DNA from: JAHFUA01 sp963733935
GTDB lineage: Bacteria; Acidobacteriota; Terriglobia; Terriglobales; Acidobacteriaceae
DNA: 64,000 bases
Assembly: GCA_963733935.1 (NCBI GenBank)
Contig: CAVTEQ010000015.1
Coordinates: 372,001 to 436,000 of the forward strand
Direction of reading: 5' to 3'
Part shown: positions 36,504-46,015 of the stretch, piece after piece
Layout: each line of letters opens with the position of its first letter
Numbering within the stretch: position 1 is the stretch's first letter
Notes under the pieces: model-generated
Told to the model about the DNA's origin: nothing
Databases searched by the model: none
What the model saw: the letters and a program-made list of their open reading frames with translations, nothing else
Program-made: the position numbers and the translations under genes

Positions 36504-36794
36504 CTAGAGAAATTCCACGAATGAATCCGTGATCTCCGCGCCGGTGCGGGACGCAATGCGTCCGGCTTCGCGCTCCACATTCTGCATCAAGCCCTGGAGA
36601 TAATCCTGGGAGCTGGAAATCGAAACCACGCCGATGGTGGCGCGCTGCCAGAGATCGGTGGCCTCCAGTTCGGCGACGGACACGTTGAATTTGTTCCGCA
36701 GCTTGTCCTTCATGCTGCGCAATACCTGACGTTTGTCTTTGAGCGATTGTGCGCCTTCGATGCGCAGTTCGAGGGTAAGGAAGGCAATGGGCAT
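36504..36794 (-). CDS. ylxP: DUF503 (YlxP-like) protein
   Basis: 96-residue ferredoxin-like protein (LELRIEGAQSLKDKRQVLRS, NVSVAELEATDLWQRATIGV). YlxP is encoded between infB and rbfA in many bacteria and binds ribosomal subunits; that position is kept here on the infB side, with rbfA now 3.3 kb further on. Its ATG at 36794 lies six bases after a heptamer array. Confidence 0.88.
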   Translation of the reverse strand: MPIAFLTLELRIEGAQSLKDKRQVLRSMKDKLRNKFNVSVAELEATDLWQRATIGVVSISSSQDYLQGLMQNVEREAGRIASRTGAEITDSFVEFL

Positions 36795-36800
36795 AAAAAC

Positions 36801-36874
36801 AGTTTCGAGTTTCTAGTTTCCATTCTCGACAGAACCACCATCGCTAGAAACTTGAAACCCGAAACTCGAAACTA
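36801..36874. repeat. Heptamer inverted-repeat pair, word AGTTTCN
   Basis: Left arm 36801-36822: three units AGTTTCG, AGTTTCT and AGTTTCC. Right arm 36844-36874: the inverse, four units of GAAACNN, ending in the TAG stop of infB. The spacer between infB and the DUF503 gene is thus one hairpin; in both arms the last two positions of each unit vary. Confidence 0.82.
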
Positions 36875-39781
36875 CGCCGGCACTTCTGCCGCAATGCGCT
36901 CGGTGACGAACGCTTCGATCACGTCGCCAACCTTGACGTCGCCGTAATTGGCGATGGAGATGCCGCACTCCAAGCCGTTGTGCACTTCTGCGACATCTTC
37001 CTTGAAGCGTCGCAGGGACGCTATCTTGCCCTTGAAGACCTGCACATTGTCGCGCAGGAGCCGCACTTCGGAGTCGCGCTTGATGGTGCCATCCTGCACA
37101 TAGCAGCCGGCAACCATGCCGACTTTGGGGATGCGGAAGGTATCGCGCACTTCGGCGCGGCCCAAATACGTCTCTTTGATGGTCGGCTCGAGCATGCCGG
37201 CCATCGCTTTCTTCATTTCGTCTTGCAGCTCGTAGATGATGGAGTGCATGCGGATCTCGACGTTTTCCTGCTCCGCAATCTCCTGGGCCTTTCGCTCCGG
37301 ACGAACGTTGAAGCCGATGATGACGGCGTCCGAGGCCGAAGCCAGCAGCACGTCGGTTTCGGTGATGGCGCCCACGCTGGCGTGCAGCACCTTGATCTTC
37401 ACCTTGTCATTGGACAGCTTGGCCAGCATGTCGGCCAGCACTTCCACCGAGCCCTGCACGTCGCCCTTGAGGATGATAGGCAGTTCCTTGACGCCCGCCG
37501 CCTTCACTTGCTCCGCCAGGCCTTCCAGCGACACGCGCGTGCTCTTGGCCAGTTGCGCCTCGCGGGCCTTCTGCTCGCGGTATTGAGCGACTTCGCGCGC
37601 CTTGTCGCGCTCCGCCACCGCCACCATCTGATCGCCGGCCTGCGGCAGGCCCTCCAGGCCCAGCACCTCGACTGGAGTCGAAGGCGGCGCCGCTTCCAGG
37701 ACGTTGCCGCGATCGTCGAACATGGCGCGTACCCGTCCGAAGACGTTGCCGATGACGAAATAATCGCTGATGTGCAGCGTGCCGTTCTGCACCAGCACCG
37801 TGGCCACGTTGCCGCGGCCGCGGTCCAGCTTGGCCTCGACCACCACGCCGGTTGCGGGGCGGTCGGGATTCGCCTTCAGATCCTGCAGGTCGGCCACCAG
37901 GCAAATCATTTCCAGCAGCAGGTTCAGGTTCGTCTGCTGCTTGGCGGAAACCTCCACGAAAACCGTCTGCCCGCCCCAGTCTTCCGGCATCAGGCCGCGG
38001 TCGGCGAGCTGCTTCTTGACGCGCTCGGGCATGGCTTCGGGCTTATCGATCTTGTTCAGCGCCACGATGATGGGCACTTTGGCGGCGTTGGCGTGGTCGA
38101 TGGCCTCGAGCGTCTGCGGCATGACGCCGTCGTCGGCAGCGACCACCAGCACCACGATGTCCGTCACCTTGGCGCCACGGGCGCGCATGCGGGTAAACGC
38201 TTCGTGGCCGGGCGTATCCAGGAACACGATCTCGCGCCCAAACGCCGGCGACTGCGAATCGACGATCTGCACCTTGTAGGCGCCGATGTGCTGCGTGATT
38301 CCGCCCGCCTCGCCTTCGGCCACGTTGGTCTTGCGGATGGCATCCAGCAGCTTGGTCTTGCCATGGTCGACGTGACCCATGATGGTGACCACCGGCGGAC
38401 GCGTCACGTCCTGCCCCGCCGCTTCTTCGCCGCTGGGCAGGACTCCGGCGGCTTCCTTGGCGGAGGCTTCCTCGAAGGTAATGACCTGCGCGTCAGCGCC
38501 GAACTGCCGCGCCATGTCGCGCGCCAGCTCGGCATCGAGCGTCTGGTTGACGGTGGCCATCACGCCACGTGCCAGCAGGCGCGCGATCACATCCTTGGCT
38601 CGCACCCCGATCTTCTCCGCCAAGTCCTTCACGCTGACGCCTTCGGTTATGGTGATGTTGCGCGTGATGGGCAGCGGCTCCGCCGAAAGATCCATGCCGC
38701 GTGGCGGCGGCACGAAGCCCTTCATCGGGCCTTCTTTAATGCCTCGGGGAACGTAACGCTGTCCGGGACGGCGCGCCGGGGCTGGGCGTCCCGCAGGGCG
38801 CGCGGAAGGCGGCGGCAAGCCCGGTCCTACTCCCAGCGGACGAGCGCCCGCCGGCGACTGCCGCGTGGGATGCATGGGACGGCGTTCACCAGGCCGCAAC
38901 GGCGGACGCGCCCCAGGCGCTCCTGCCGGCCGCGGGCGCTGGAAGATGGGCTGTCCAGGAACTGGCCGTCCGGGCGCGGGGCGTCCTTGCGGTCCTTGCG
39001 CGGTGGGATGCTGCGGCCGTGCTGCCTGCGGTGGCGCAAGGTAAACCGGTCGCGGGCCAGTCTGCGGCATGATCACTCGGCGCGCCGGATGCACAGGTCC
39101 TGCCGCCGGGGGTACCGGTCTTGCAGTCTGTGCCGGCGGCGGTGGCGGAGAAACTCTAACGGGCGCTGGAGGAGCCATAATTTGAGGTGGAGCTGGCGGA
39201 CGCACGGGCGGAGGCGTCACCACAACTTCGGGTACGGGCGGGGCAATCGATGCGGCTTCCTGCGGCGGAGCCACGGCTGCCACGGTTGGCGGCTCGGCCG
39301 GCTCCACCGGTGGAACCGTCGGGGTTGTGATCACCGGACGCCGCACTGGCGGTGGAGGCGGAAGTATCGTGCTCGCCGCGGGCTTGGCGGCGAGCGGCGG
39401 AGGCTGTGCTGGCGCTGGCGGACGCGGCGGCACTGCGGCTGCCGGACGCGACGGCGCTTCGGGAATCCGCATTGCCGGAGGCGCCGGAGATGTCTTCTGC
39501 TGGATCGCTTTCAGCACGTCCCCTGGTTTCGAGATATGTGACAGATCGAACTTGGGCTTGATCTCGTCTGGCCCAGGCCGTCCTGCGCGCGCTTCTTTCG
39601 CGGCAGGCGTTTCCCGGTGCGCGGTGAAGTGCTGCCGCACTTTTTCCGCTTCATCTACTTCGATGGAACTGGAATGAGTCTTCTTCTCGGCGACACCAAT
39701 GGTAGGCAGGAGATCGAGGATTTCCTTGCTTTTGACCTCCAATTCCCTGGCCAAATCGTTGATTCGAATCTTCGGTTGCAT
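36872..39781 (-). CDS. infB: Translation initiation factor IF-2
   Basis: 969 residues. An N-terminal IF2_N element (KIRINDLARELEVKSKEILD) is followed by a very long Pro/Ala-rich linker (about residues 95-345) and a second IF2_N (ITEGVSVKDLAEKIGVRA). The GTPase domain begins with GHVDHGKTKLL near 470, then DTPGHEAF, NKIDKP and the usual C-terminal domains for fMet-tRNA binding. It delivers initiator tRNA to the 30S subunit. The proline-rich linker is what makes it longer than the E. coli form (890). Stop codon TAG abuts the heptamer array downstream. Confidence 0.97.
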   Translation of the reverse strand: MQPKIRINDLARELEVKSKEILDLLPTIGVAEKKTHSSSIEVDEAEKVRQHFTAHRETPAAKEARAGRPGPDEIKPKFDLSHISKPGDVLKAIQQKTSPAPPAMRIPEAPSRPAAAVPPRPPAPAQPPPLAAKPAASTILPPPPPVRRPVITTPTVPPVEPAEPPTVAAVAPPQEAASIAPPVPEVVVTPPPVRPPAPPQIMAPPAPVRVSPPPPPAQTARPVPPAAGPVHPARRVIMPQTGPRPVYLAPPQAARPQHPTAQGPQGRPAPGRPVPGQPIFQRPRPAGAPGARPPLRPGERRPMHPTRQSPAGARPLGVGPGLPPPSARPAGRPAPARRPGQRYVPRGIKEGPMKGFVPPPRGMDLSAEPLPITRNITITEGVSVKDLAEKIGVRAKDVIARLLARGVMATVNQTLDAELARDMARQFGADAQVITFEEASAKEAAGVLPSGEEAAGQDVTRPPVVTIMGHVDHGKTKLLDAIRKTNVAEGEAGGITQHIGAYKVQIVDSQSPAFGREIVFLDTPGHEAFTRMRARGAKVTDIVVLVVAADDGVMPQTLEAIDHANAAKVPIIVALNKIDKPEAMPERVKKQLADRGLMPEDWGGQTVFVEVSAKQQTNLNLLLEMICLVADLQDLKANPDRPATGVVVEAKLDRGRGNVATVLVQNGTLHISDYFVIGNVFGRVRAMFDDRGNVLEAAPPSTPVEVLGLEGLPQAGDQMVAVAERDKAREVAQYREQKAREAQLAKSTRVSLEGLAEQVKAAGVKELPIILKGDVQGSVEVLADMLAKLSNDKVKIKVLHASVGAITETDVLLASASDAVIIGFNVRPERKAQEIAEQENVEIRMHSIIYELQDEMKKAMAGMLEPTIKETYLGRAEVRDTFRIPKVGMVAGCYVQDGTIKRDSEVRLLRDNVQVFKGKIASLRRFKEDVAEVHNGLECGISIANYGDVKVGDVIEAFVTERIAAEVPA

Positions 39782-39904
39782 CCGCCCTTGTATTTCTCCG
39801 AATTTCCGTTAAGTCTTCATCGCAGCCTCACGGTATTTCGGGTTGGTAGTAATTGGATGTTGGTGCGGCCCACAGGTCGCACAGTCAATACATTCAGGCC
39901 GGTG

Positions 39905-41512
39905 TTACTTTTCCGGCTCCGATTCTTCCGATTTCGACTCTTCCGCGCCGTCCGTCGCTTCCGGGAGCGGCGCAGCCGGTTCCGGCGACCGCTCGGCCGC
40001 ATGGACCTCTGCCTCATCCGCCGCAGGAGCGTTCTCGACTCCTTCAAGCGCCGCGGCCTCAAGCGCCTGGCCGGTGGCTTCGGCCTCTTCGACTTCCGGA
40101 GTGTCCGTCTCCGGCTCGCCCAAGGGCGCGGTTTCCGCCTCTGGCGCAGGCTCTTCGGTCGCGACATCGCCTGTAACATCGGCGGCCGTAACATCGGCGG
40201 CGGCAACCTCGGCCGACTCGGCCGGTGCTTCTCCCGCCTCTAAGCTGGAAAAGTAATTATTCACTGCAATGCTGATTTTTTCCACCGTCTTGGGGCCGAT
40301 GCCGGGGATGGCTTCCAACTGCTCGGGAGTCATATCGGCCAGCGATTCGACCGTGGTCACGCCCGCCTCGGTGAGCTTCTCCAGCAGCCCATCACCCAAG
40401 CCCTCGACGCGCTCCAGCGGCGTGTTGGAGGAGCCGACCAGCGCCTGCATCTGCTGCTCGACCTCCTGCCGCTTCTCTTCCTCGCTCTTGATGTCGATCT
40501 TCCAGCCCAGCAGCTTGGCCGCCAGCCGCACGTTCTGCCCCTTTTTGCCGATGGCGAGCGAGAGCTGGCTGTCGTCCACGATCACTTCCAGGTGCTTGTC
40601 CCCGGATTCCAGCACCGAAACCCTCGACACCTTGGCTGGCTGCAAGGCCTTCTCAGCGAAGCTGACGGGATCGTCATGCCACTCGATGATGTCGATCTTC
40701 TCTCCGCGCAGTTCGCGGATGATCGACTGCACGCGCATGCCCTTCATGCCCACGCAGGCGCCCACCGAGTCCACGTCCTTGTCCTTGGACATGACGGCGA
40801 TCTTGGTGCGCTCGCCGGCCTCGCGCGCAATGGCGCGGATTACCACCGTGCCGTCGTAGATCTCCGGGACCTCGGTCTGGAACAAGTGTTGCACCAATTC
40901 TGGTGCAGCCCGCGAAACCACGACCTGCGGGCCTTTCGAAGACTTCTCCACCCGCCCGATCACTACCTTCAAACGCTCGCCCACCGCGAACGACTCCAGC
41001 CGCGACTGCTCCTTGCGCGGCATGCGGGCTTCCGTCTTGCCGACCTCGAAGATCACGTCCGGGCCTTCGGTGCGCTTCACGGTGGCGGTGACAATTTCGC
41101 CCACGCGCCCGATGTACTCGTTGTAGACGGTGTCGCGCTCGGCTTCGCGGACCTTCTGGAAAATCACCTGCTTGGCCAGTTGCGCGGCGATCCGCCCCAG
41201 CACCTCGGTCGCCTTGTAGAAGCGTACCTCGCCGCCCGCTTCGACCGCGGGATCGATCTTTTTCGCCTCATCCAGCGCAATCTGCAGGTTCGGATCCTCG
41301 ATCTGCTCCGGCGTCTCCACCACGGTCTTCACCGCAAAGGCCTTGATTGCGCCGGATTCCTTGTCCAGCTCGGCGCGCAGGTTCTCCTGGCTCTTGTAAT
41401 ACTTGCGCGTGGCCACCACGATGGCATCTTCCACCGCGTTGACCACGATCTGCGGATCAATGCCCTTTTCCCGGCTCAGGCCTTCAATCGTCTGGTAAAG
41501 CAAACTCGCCAT
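39905..41512 (-). CDS. nusA: Transcription termination/antitermination factor NusA
   Basis: 535 residues. Order: N-terminal RNA polymerase-binding domain, S1 domain (YIGRVGEIVTATVKRTEGPD), two KH domains (SKDKDVDSVGACVGMKGMRV, LSLAIGKKGQNVRLAAKLLG), and helix-hairpin-helix units (LEAIPGIGPKTVEKI). From about residue 415 a 120-residue tail of Glu, Ala and Pro follows, with near repeats of VAAADVTA; it is unlike the AR domains of E. coli NusA and probably disordered. Lies between rimP and infB; the usual ylxR gene is not found in the 123-base spacer. Confidence 0.96.
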   Translation of the reverse strand: MASLLYQTIEGLSREKGIDPQIVVNAVEDAIVVATRKYYKSQENLRAELDKESGAIKAFAVKTVVETPEQIEDPNLQIALDEAKKIDPAVEAGGEVRFYKATEVLGRIAAQLAKQVIFQKVREAERDTVYNEYIGRVGEIVTATVKRTEGPDVIFEVGKTEARMPRKEQSRLESFAVGERLKVVIGRVEKSSKGPQVVVSRAAPELVQHLFQTEVPEIYDGTVVIRAIAREAGERTKIAVMSKDKDVDSVGACVGMKGMRVQSIIRELRGEKIDIIEWHDDPVSFAEKALQPAKVSRVSVLESGDKHLEVIVDDSQLSLAIGKKGQNVRLAAKLLGWKIDIKSEEEKRQEVEQQMQALVGSSNTPLERVEGLGDGLLEKLTEAGVTTVESLADMTPEQLEAIPGIGPKTVEKISIAVNNYFSSLEAGEAPAESAEVAAADVTAADVTGDVATEEPAPEAETAPLGEPETDTPEVEEAEATGQALEAAALEGVENAPAADEAEVHAAERSPEPAAPLPEATDGAEESKSEESEPEK

Positions 41513-41530
41513 GATCGGTTTTCCTGCTCC

Positions 41531-42031
41531 TTACTTCAGTTCCGGCACCAGGTTGGCCTTCTCGACGTTCGAGAACGCAATCTCCAACCGCCGCGCCGGC
41601 TGCTCCGGTTTTCCGCGCTTGGCCTTGCCGGCGCTCATCGCCAGCACCAGCGTCGCGTCCTGAAAGCTTTCGAGCCGGCCTTCAAAGAACCGGTTGCCTT
41701 CGATCGGCTCACGGGTGGTGAGCTTCACCCGGCTGCCGACGAAGCGCGCAAAATCTTCCGGCCGAACCAGCTTGCGGTCGAGACCCGGTGACGAAACCTC
41801 CAGCGTGTACGACGCGCCCGGAACAGCATCCTCTACGTCCAGGATCGTCCCCACTTCGCGGCTGACCGCCTCACAATCGGCATGGGTCACGCCGCCCGGT
41901 TTGTCGATGAACAGCCGCAGCATGCGCGCCTTGCCGCCCGCGCCGCGGAACTCCAACTCCACCAATTCCAGCCCGCTCGAGGCCGTTACCCGCTCCGCAA
42001 TCTCGCGCACATGCTCCAAATCGATCGCCAT
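41531..42031 (-). CDS. rimP: Ribosome maturation factor RimP
   Basis: 166 residues from ATG 42031 (AIDLEHVREIAERVTASSGL); ATG 42046 five codons earlier is also possible. Family marks: GLELVELEFRGAG, LRLFIDKPGGVTHADCEAVS and YTLEVSSPGLDRKLVRPEDF. RimP binds pre-30S particles and assists S12/S19 docking. It heads the rimP-nusA-infB cluster, 18 bases before nusA, and is divergent from guaB. Confidence 0.93.
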   Translation of the reverse strand: MAIDLEHVREIAERVTASSGLELVELEFRGAGGKARMLRLFIDKPGGVTHADCEAVSREVGTILDVEDAVPGASYTLEVSSPGLDRKLVRPEDFARFVGSRVKLTTREPIEGNRFFEGRLESFQDATLVLAMSAGKAKRGKPEQPARRLEIAFSNVEKANLVPELK

Positions 42032-42133
42032 GCCGGCCAAGCCCATGCCCACCCAAAAATAAAGTGGGCTCTCGCCCACTGATGTGCTTCGCCACAACAG
42101 CTTAACAAACTATGATACGCCCGGATTCCCGAA

Positions 42134-42161
42134 AAGACAAACGCCCGGGCTCTTGTAGAAT
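42134..42161 (+). promoter_or_regulatory. Possible guaB promoter
   Basis: AAGACA and TAGAAT with a 16-base spacer, 18 bases before the guaB ATG. Weak -35. Prediction by eye. Confidence 0.3.
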
Positions 42162-42179
42162 AGTCATCACGAGATACGC

Positions 42180-43685
42180 ATGATTCACTTCCCCGTTCCC
42201 GAAGCGCTGACCTTTGACGACGTGTTGCTGCTGCCCGCGCGCTCCGACGTGGTCCCTGCCGCCGTCAATACGCAGACCCGGCTAACGCGCAACATCACGC
42301 TCAACATCCCGATCCTCAGCGCGGCCATGGACACGGTGACCGAATCGCGCCTGGCGATTGCGCTGGCGCAGCAGGGCGGCATGGGCATTATCCATCGCAA
42401 TCTTTCGGTCGAAGCCCAGGCAGGCGAGGTAGACAAGGTGAAGCGCTCGGAGAGCGGCATGATCGTGGACCCGGTGACCATGTCGCCCGAGGCCAAGATC
42501 TCCGAGGCGCTCGAGGTCATGCGACGCTACAAGATCTCCGGCGTTCCCGTCACCCAGGGCACGAAGCTGGTTGGCATCCTTACGAACCGCGACCTTCGCT
42601 TCGAAACTCGCACCGATCGGCCCATCAAGGACGTGATGACCAAGGAAAACCTCATCACGGTCCCCGTCGGAACCACGCTCGAGGACGCGGAGAAGATCCT
42701 GCACCAGCATCGCGTGGAGAAGCTACTGGTGGTAAACGACAAGTACGAGCTCAAGGGACTGATCACCGTCAAGGACATCCAGAAGAAGCTCAAGTATCCC
42801 AACGCCGCCAAGGACGAGCACGGACGCCTGCGCGTGGGCGCGGCCGTCGGCGCAACCGGCGATTATCTGGAGCGCGCACAGGAGCTGGTCCGGGCCAAGG
42901 TGGACGTGCTGGCCATCGACAGCGCGCACGGCCACACCATGCGCGTCATCGAAGCGCTGAAGTGCGTGAAGTCGCGCTTTCCCGAGATCGAAGTGCTCGC
43001 CGGCAACGTGGGCACGTTCGATGGCGCCTGCGAACTGGTGCGCAGCGGGGCCGACGCGGTGAAGGTCGGCATTGGTCCCGGCTCCATCTGCACCACGCGC
43101 GTGGTCACCGGCGCCGGCGTGCCGCAGATCACCGCTATCGCCGAGGCTTATCGCGCTTCCAAAGATGCCGGCGTGCCGATCATCGCTGACGGCGGCATCA
43201 AGTACTCGGGCGACGTTACCAAGGCCCTGGCAGCGGGCGCCGGCGTGGTCATGATCGGGTCGCTGTTCGCCGGCACCGAGGAAAGCCCGGGGGAAACCAT
43301 CCTCTACCAGGGGCGGTCATTCAAGTCCTATCGCGGCATGGGATCGCTGGCCGCGATGGGCGCCGGCTCCAGCGACCGTTACTCGCAGAGCCTGGAGAGC
43401 GGCGACGCTTCCACCGCGCTGCTCGACGAAACCGATGGCAACCGCCTCGCCAAGCTGGTTCCGGAAGGCATCGAAGGGCGCGTACCGTACAAGGGCACGC
43501 TGGCCGCCGTGGTCTACCAACTCGTCGGCGGACTGCGCTCCGGGATGGGCTACTGCGGCGCACCAACTATCTCCGAACTGCAGCAGAAGTCGCGCTTCGT
43601 GCGCATCAGCGGCGCCGGATTGCGCGAGAGCCACGTGCACGATGTGATCATCACCCGCGAGGCTCCCAACTACCGCGTCGAATGA
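42180..43685 (+). CDS. guaB: Inosine-5'-monophosphate dehydrogenase
   Basis: 501 residues. Oxidises IMP to XMP with NAD+, the committed step to GMP. TIM barrel with two CBS domains inserted at about 95-205 (MRRYKISGVPVTQGTKLVGI ... ILHQHRVEKLLVVNDKYELK). The catalytic Cys is in GSICTTRVVTGAG near residue 307, and the phosphate loop in DGGIKYSGDVTKALAAGA. Downstream: GSLFAGTEESPGE and the flap YRGMGSLAAM. The stop overlaps the VanZ-like start (ATGA). Confidence 0.97.
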   Translation: MIHFPVPEALTFDDVLLLPARSDVVPAAVNTQTRLTRNITLNIPILSAAMDTVTESRLAIALAQQGGMGIIHRNLSVEAQAGEVDKVKRSESGMIVDPVTMSPEAKISEALEVMRRYKISGVPVTQGTKLVGILTNRDLRFETRTDRPIKDVMTKENLITVPVGTTLEDAEKILHQHRVEKLLVVNDKYELKGLITVKDIQKKLKYPNAAKDEHGRLRVGAAVGATGDYLERAQELVRAKVDVLAIDSAHGHTMRVIEALKCVKSRFPEIEVLAGNVGTFDGACELVRSGADAVKVGIGPGSICTTRVVTGAGVPQITAIAEAYRASKDAGVPIIADGGIKYSGDVTKALAAGAGVVMIGSLFAGTEESPGETILYQGRSFKSYRGMGSLAAMGAGSSDRYSQSLESGDASTALLDETDGNRLAKLVPEGIEGRVPYKGTLAAVVYQLVGGLRSGMGYCGAPTISELQQKSRFVRISGAGLRESHVHDVIITREAPNYRVE

Positions 43686-44196
43686 GTACCGTGCCCGAAA
43701 CCGTGAACCGACGCGAGGCGGCGCAGCCCGCCTCGCATGCATCTGTGCTAACCATGCTCTGGGTATGGGTACCAGCCGTGGCGTGGATGGGAATGGTGTT
43801 GCTCGCCTCCACCGACCCATTTTCTGCGAAAAATACCGCCGTGGTTCTGCGCATCGTGCTCAACTGGAGCTTCGGCAGCGTGGACCCTCACACCTTCAAT
43901 CTGGTGCACTTCCTGGTCCGCAAGTCCGCCCACTTTACCGAATATGCCATCCTGAGCGCGCTCTGGTTCCGCGCGCTGCGCGTGCACCTGAACAGCCTGT
44001 GGCGGATACGCTGGGCGCTGTTAGGACTGGTAATCAGTCTCTCGGTCGCCATCGTCGACGAGTGGCACCAGAGCCTGGTCCCTTCCGCACCAGCAGCGCC
44101 CGCGATGTACTGCTGGACATTGCCGGCGCCATGTTCGCCCAATTTTTAATCTGGTACGCGCTGCGCCACCGTGAATTGGCGGCAGCAGAAACCTAG
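43682..44196 (+). CDS. VanZ-like membrane protein (one frameshift)
   Basis: About 171 residues. Overlaps the guaB stop by four bases. VanZ fold marks: a helix (WVWVPAVAWMGMVLLAS), VHFLVRKSAHFTEYAILSAL, and SVAIVDEWHQSLVPSRTSS once one missing C near 44085 is restored; the other frame then gives ARDVLLDIAGAMFAQFLIWY. VanZ-family proteins are small membrane proteins linked to teicoplanin resistance in some bacteria; most, as here, have no known role. The gene converges with rplQ across a terminator. Confidence 0.8.
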
Positions 44197-44216
44197 CTTG
44201 CCGGTTACATCTCCAG

Positions 44217-44249
44217 ACAAAAAAAACCGCACCCGAAACGGATGCGGTT
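44217..44249 (-). terminator. Rho-independent terminator after rplQ
   Basis: On the minus strand a near-perfect 11-bp stem, AACCGCATCCG paired with CGGGTGCGGTT, with loop TTT, runs into eight T. It lies about 40 bases after the true rplQ stop and ends the ribosomal cluster. On the plus strand it follows the VanZ-like gene. Confidence 0.92.
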
Positions 44250-44289
44250 TCGCAATCAACTCTGCGCAGCAGCCTGCGCCTCCAGCGAC

Positions 44290-44806
44290 CTATTCCTTTT
44301 CCTTGGCTTCCCTCGCCGCTGGACGCTTCGGCAGCGCCTTCCGCCTTTTCGGCTTCGGCCTGCTTGGCTTCTTCTTCCATCTGCTTGCGCGTGGCTTCGG
44401 CTTTCTTGGCGCGGGCTTCGGCGCGCTTCTCGCGCTTCTCCTGGATGACCTTCTCGCTGCCCAACAGCTCGACGAAGGCCTTCTCGGCGCCATCGCCGCG
44501 CCGAAAAGCCGTGCGGACGATGCGCAGATAGCCGCCTTCGCGGTCGCCAAAGCGGGGCGCGATCTCCCACAGCCTGCGGACCGCGTCCTGGGTCATGAGA
44601 AAGGCGCCAGCCTGCCGGCGTGCCGACAGGTCGCCACGCTTCCCCAGCGTGATCATCTTCTCCACGTGCGGCCGCATGGCCTTAGCTTTGGTCACCGTGG
44701 TCTCGATGCGCTCTTCCAGGAAGATCGAAGTCACGAGGTTACGCAGCAACGCCCGCCGGTGTGCGGTGTTGCGTCCGAGTTTCCATCCTGCTTTGAGATG
44801 ACGCAT
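44290..44806 (-). CDS. rplQ: 50S ribosomal protein L17 (frameshift in tail)
   Basis: The conserved L17 core (about 120 residues) is intact: MRHLKAGWKLGRNTAHRRAL, TSIFLEERIETTVTKAKAMR, and ENG-less end RIVRTAFRRGDGAEKAFVEL. A Lys/Glu/Ala-rich tail follows. The frame of the core runs on through the terminator (its poly-T is read as FF), which is not credible. A one-base shift in the GC-rich tail, at roughly 44325-44345, gives a basic end RPAAREAKEKE with a stop at 44290. Last gene of the alpha operon, after rpoA. Confidence 0.88.
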
Positions 44807-44818
44807 GTCTAGTTCCTA

Positions 44819-45853
44819 TCAGTATTGCCCCTCGCGGAACGAGGAGTATCCCAGGGTGGAGACCGGCGGCGGCTGAGGACCGGGCACGGCGTTGCCGTGC
44901 TCGTCGATCTTCATGCCCAGGCTCAAGCCCATCGAAGCCAGGATTTCCTTGATCTCGTTCAGCGACTTGCGGCCGAAGTTCTTGGTCTTCAGCATCTCCG
45001 CTTCGGTCTTCTGCACCAGCTCGCCGATGGTCTGGATGTTGGCGTTCTTCAGGCAGTTGTAGCTGCGCACCGACAGTTCCAGTTCCTCGACGGAGCGGTT
45101 CAGGTTCTCGTTGCGGATCTCCGGCTTGCGCTCTTCCGAGATCTCGGGCTCGATCTCCTCTTCGAAGTTGATGAAGATGTTCATGTGGTCCTTCAGCAAC
45201 TTCGCTCCCAGCCCAATGGCGTCGGCCGGACGCACGGAGCCGTTGGTCCACACTTCCAAGGTGAGCTTGTCGTAGTCGGTGATTTGGCCGAGGCGCGCCG
45301 CTTCCACCACGTAGTTGCACTTGCGCACCGGCGAGTGCACGGAATCGATGGGGATGAAGCCGATGCCCAGGTCTTCGTCGAAGTTCTTGTCGGCGGAGAC
45401 GTAGCCGCGCCCGCGCTTCAGGCGCATCTCCATGTCGAGCTTGCCGCCCTCGCTCACGGTGGCGATGTACACGTCCTTGTCCAGGATCTCGACGTCGCTA
45501 TCGGCCTCGATCAATCCCGAGGTAATCACGCCCGGCTGATCGGCGCGCAGGTAGATGGCCTTCGGCCCGTCGCCGTTCAGCTTGAAGGGAATCTGCTTCA
45601 AGTTAAGGATGATGTCGGTGGCGTCCTCGACCACGCCCTGAATGGACTGGAACTCGTGCAGCACGCCCTCGATCTTTACCGCCGTGATGGCGGCGCCTTC
45701 GATGGAAGACAGCAGCACGCGCCGCAGCGCGTTGCCGATGGTGGTGCCGAATCCGCGTTCGAACGGCTGTGCCTGGAAGCGGCCGAACCGCTCGGTCAGC
45801 GTTTCGGTCTCGGCGGCCAGTCGTTTAGGTTTTTGAAAGCCTTTCCAAAGCAT
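44819..45853 (-). CDS. rpoA: RNA polymerase alpha subunit
   Basis: 344 residues from ATG 45853 (MLWKGFQKPKRL), with AAAGGA eight bases upstream. N-terminal dimerisation domain (ERGFGTTIGNALRRVLLSSI, about 35-60), then the linker and C-terminal domain (SVEELELSVRSYNCLKNANI, GELVQKTEAEMLKTKNFGRK), which contacts UP elements and activators. Length is slightly above E. coli (329) owing to the linker and tail. Between rpsD and rplQ as in the canonical alpha operon. Confidence 0.97.
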   Translation of the reverse strand: MLWKGFQKPKRLAAETETLTERFGRFQAQPFERGFGTTIGNALRRVLLSSIEGAAITAVKIEGVLHEFQSIQGVVEDATDIILNLKQIPFKLNGDGPKAIYLRADQPGVITSGLIEADSDVEILDKDVYIATVSEGGKLDMEMRLKRGRGYVSADKNFDEDLGIGFIPIDSVHSPVRKCNYVVEAARLGQITDYDKLTLEVWTNGSVRPADAIGLGAKLLKDHMNIFINFEEEIEPEISEERKPEIRNENLNRSVEELELSVRSYNCLKNANIQTIGELVQKTEAEMLKTKNFGRKSLNEIKEILASMGLSLGMKIDEHGNAVPGPQPPPVSTLGYSSFREGQY

Positions 45854-45960
45854 TGCATTTTTCCTTTCGGCCCTGTGGCTCAAGGCGCATCCCGCCGGCC
45901 CATCGACGGGTGTTGCGCGGCCAAGGCTGCTCGGGCTCGAAAAGCTGGGCCGGTAAAAAA

Positions 45961-45995
45961 CCAGTTTTCAGTAGTCAGTCGCCAGTTGTCAGTTC
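45961..45995. repeat. Heptamer array, word CAGTNNN
   Basis: Five consecutive heptamers, each starting CAGT followed by TTT, AGT, CGC, TGT or TC, in the spacer between rpsD and rpoA. No facing arm. Related in word to the arrays at 47835 and 56520. Confidence 0.78.
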
Positions 45996-46015
45996 AAACC
46001 GACTCTCGTGGCTAC

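Noticed and set aside
36980..39541. An 853-codon open frame on the plus strand
   Set aside because: It lies fully opposite infB, has a His/Arg/Leu-rich composition typical of antisense frames in GC-rich genes, and no ribosome binding site or family similarity.
39782..39904. ylxR gene between nusA and infB
   Set aside because: The 123-base spacer contains no open frame with YlxR features.
44021..44289. Extension of L17 beyond 44290 to 261 residues
   Set aside because: The extension translates the terminator and its T-run and runs antisense to the VanZ-like gene; a one-base shift in the tail gives a credible basic end and stop.
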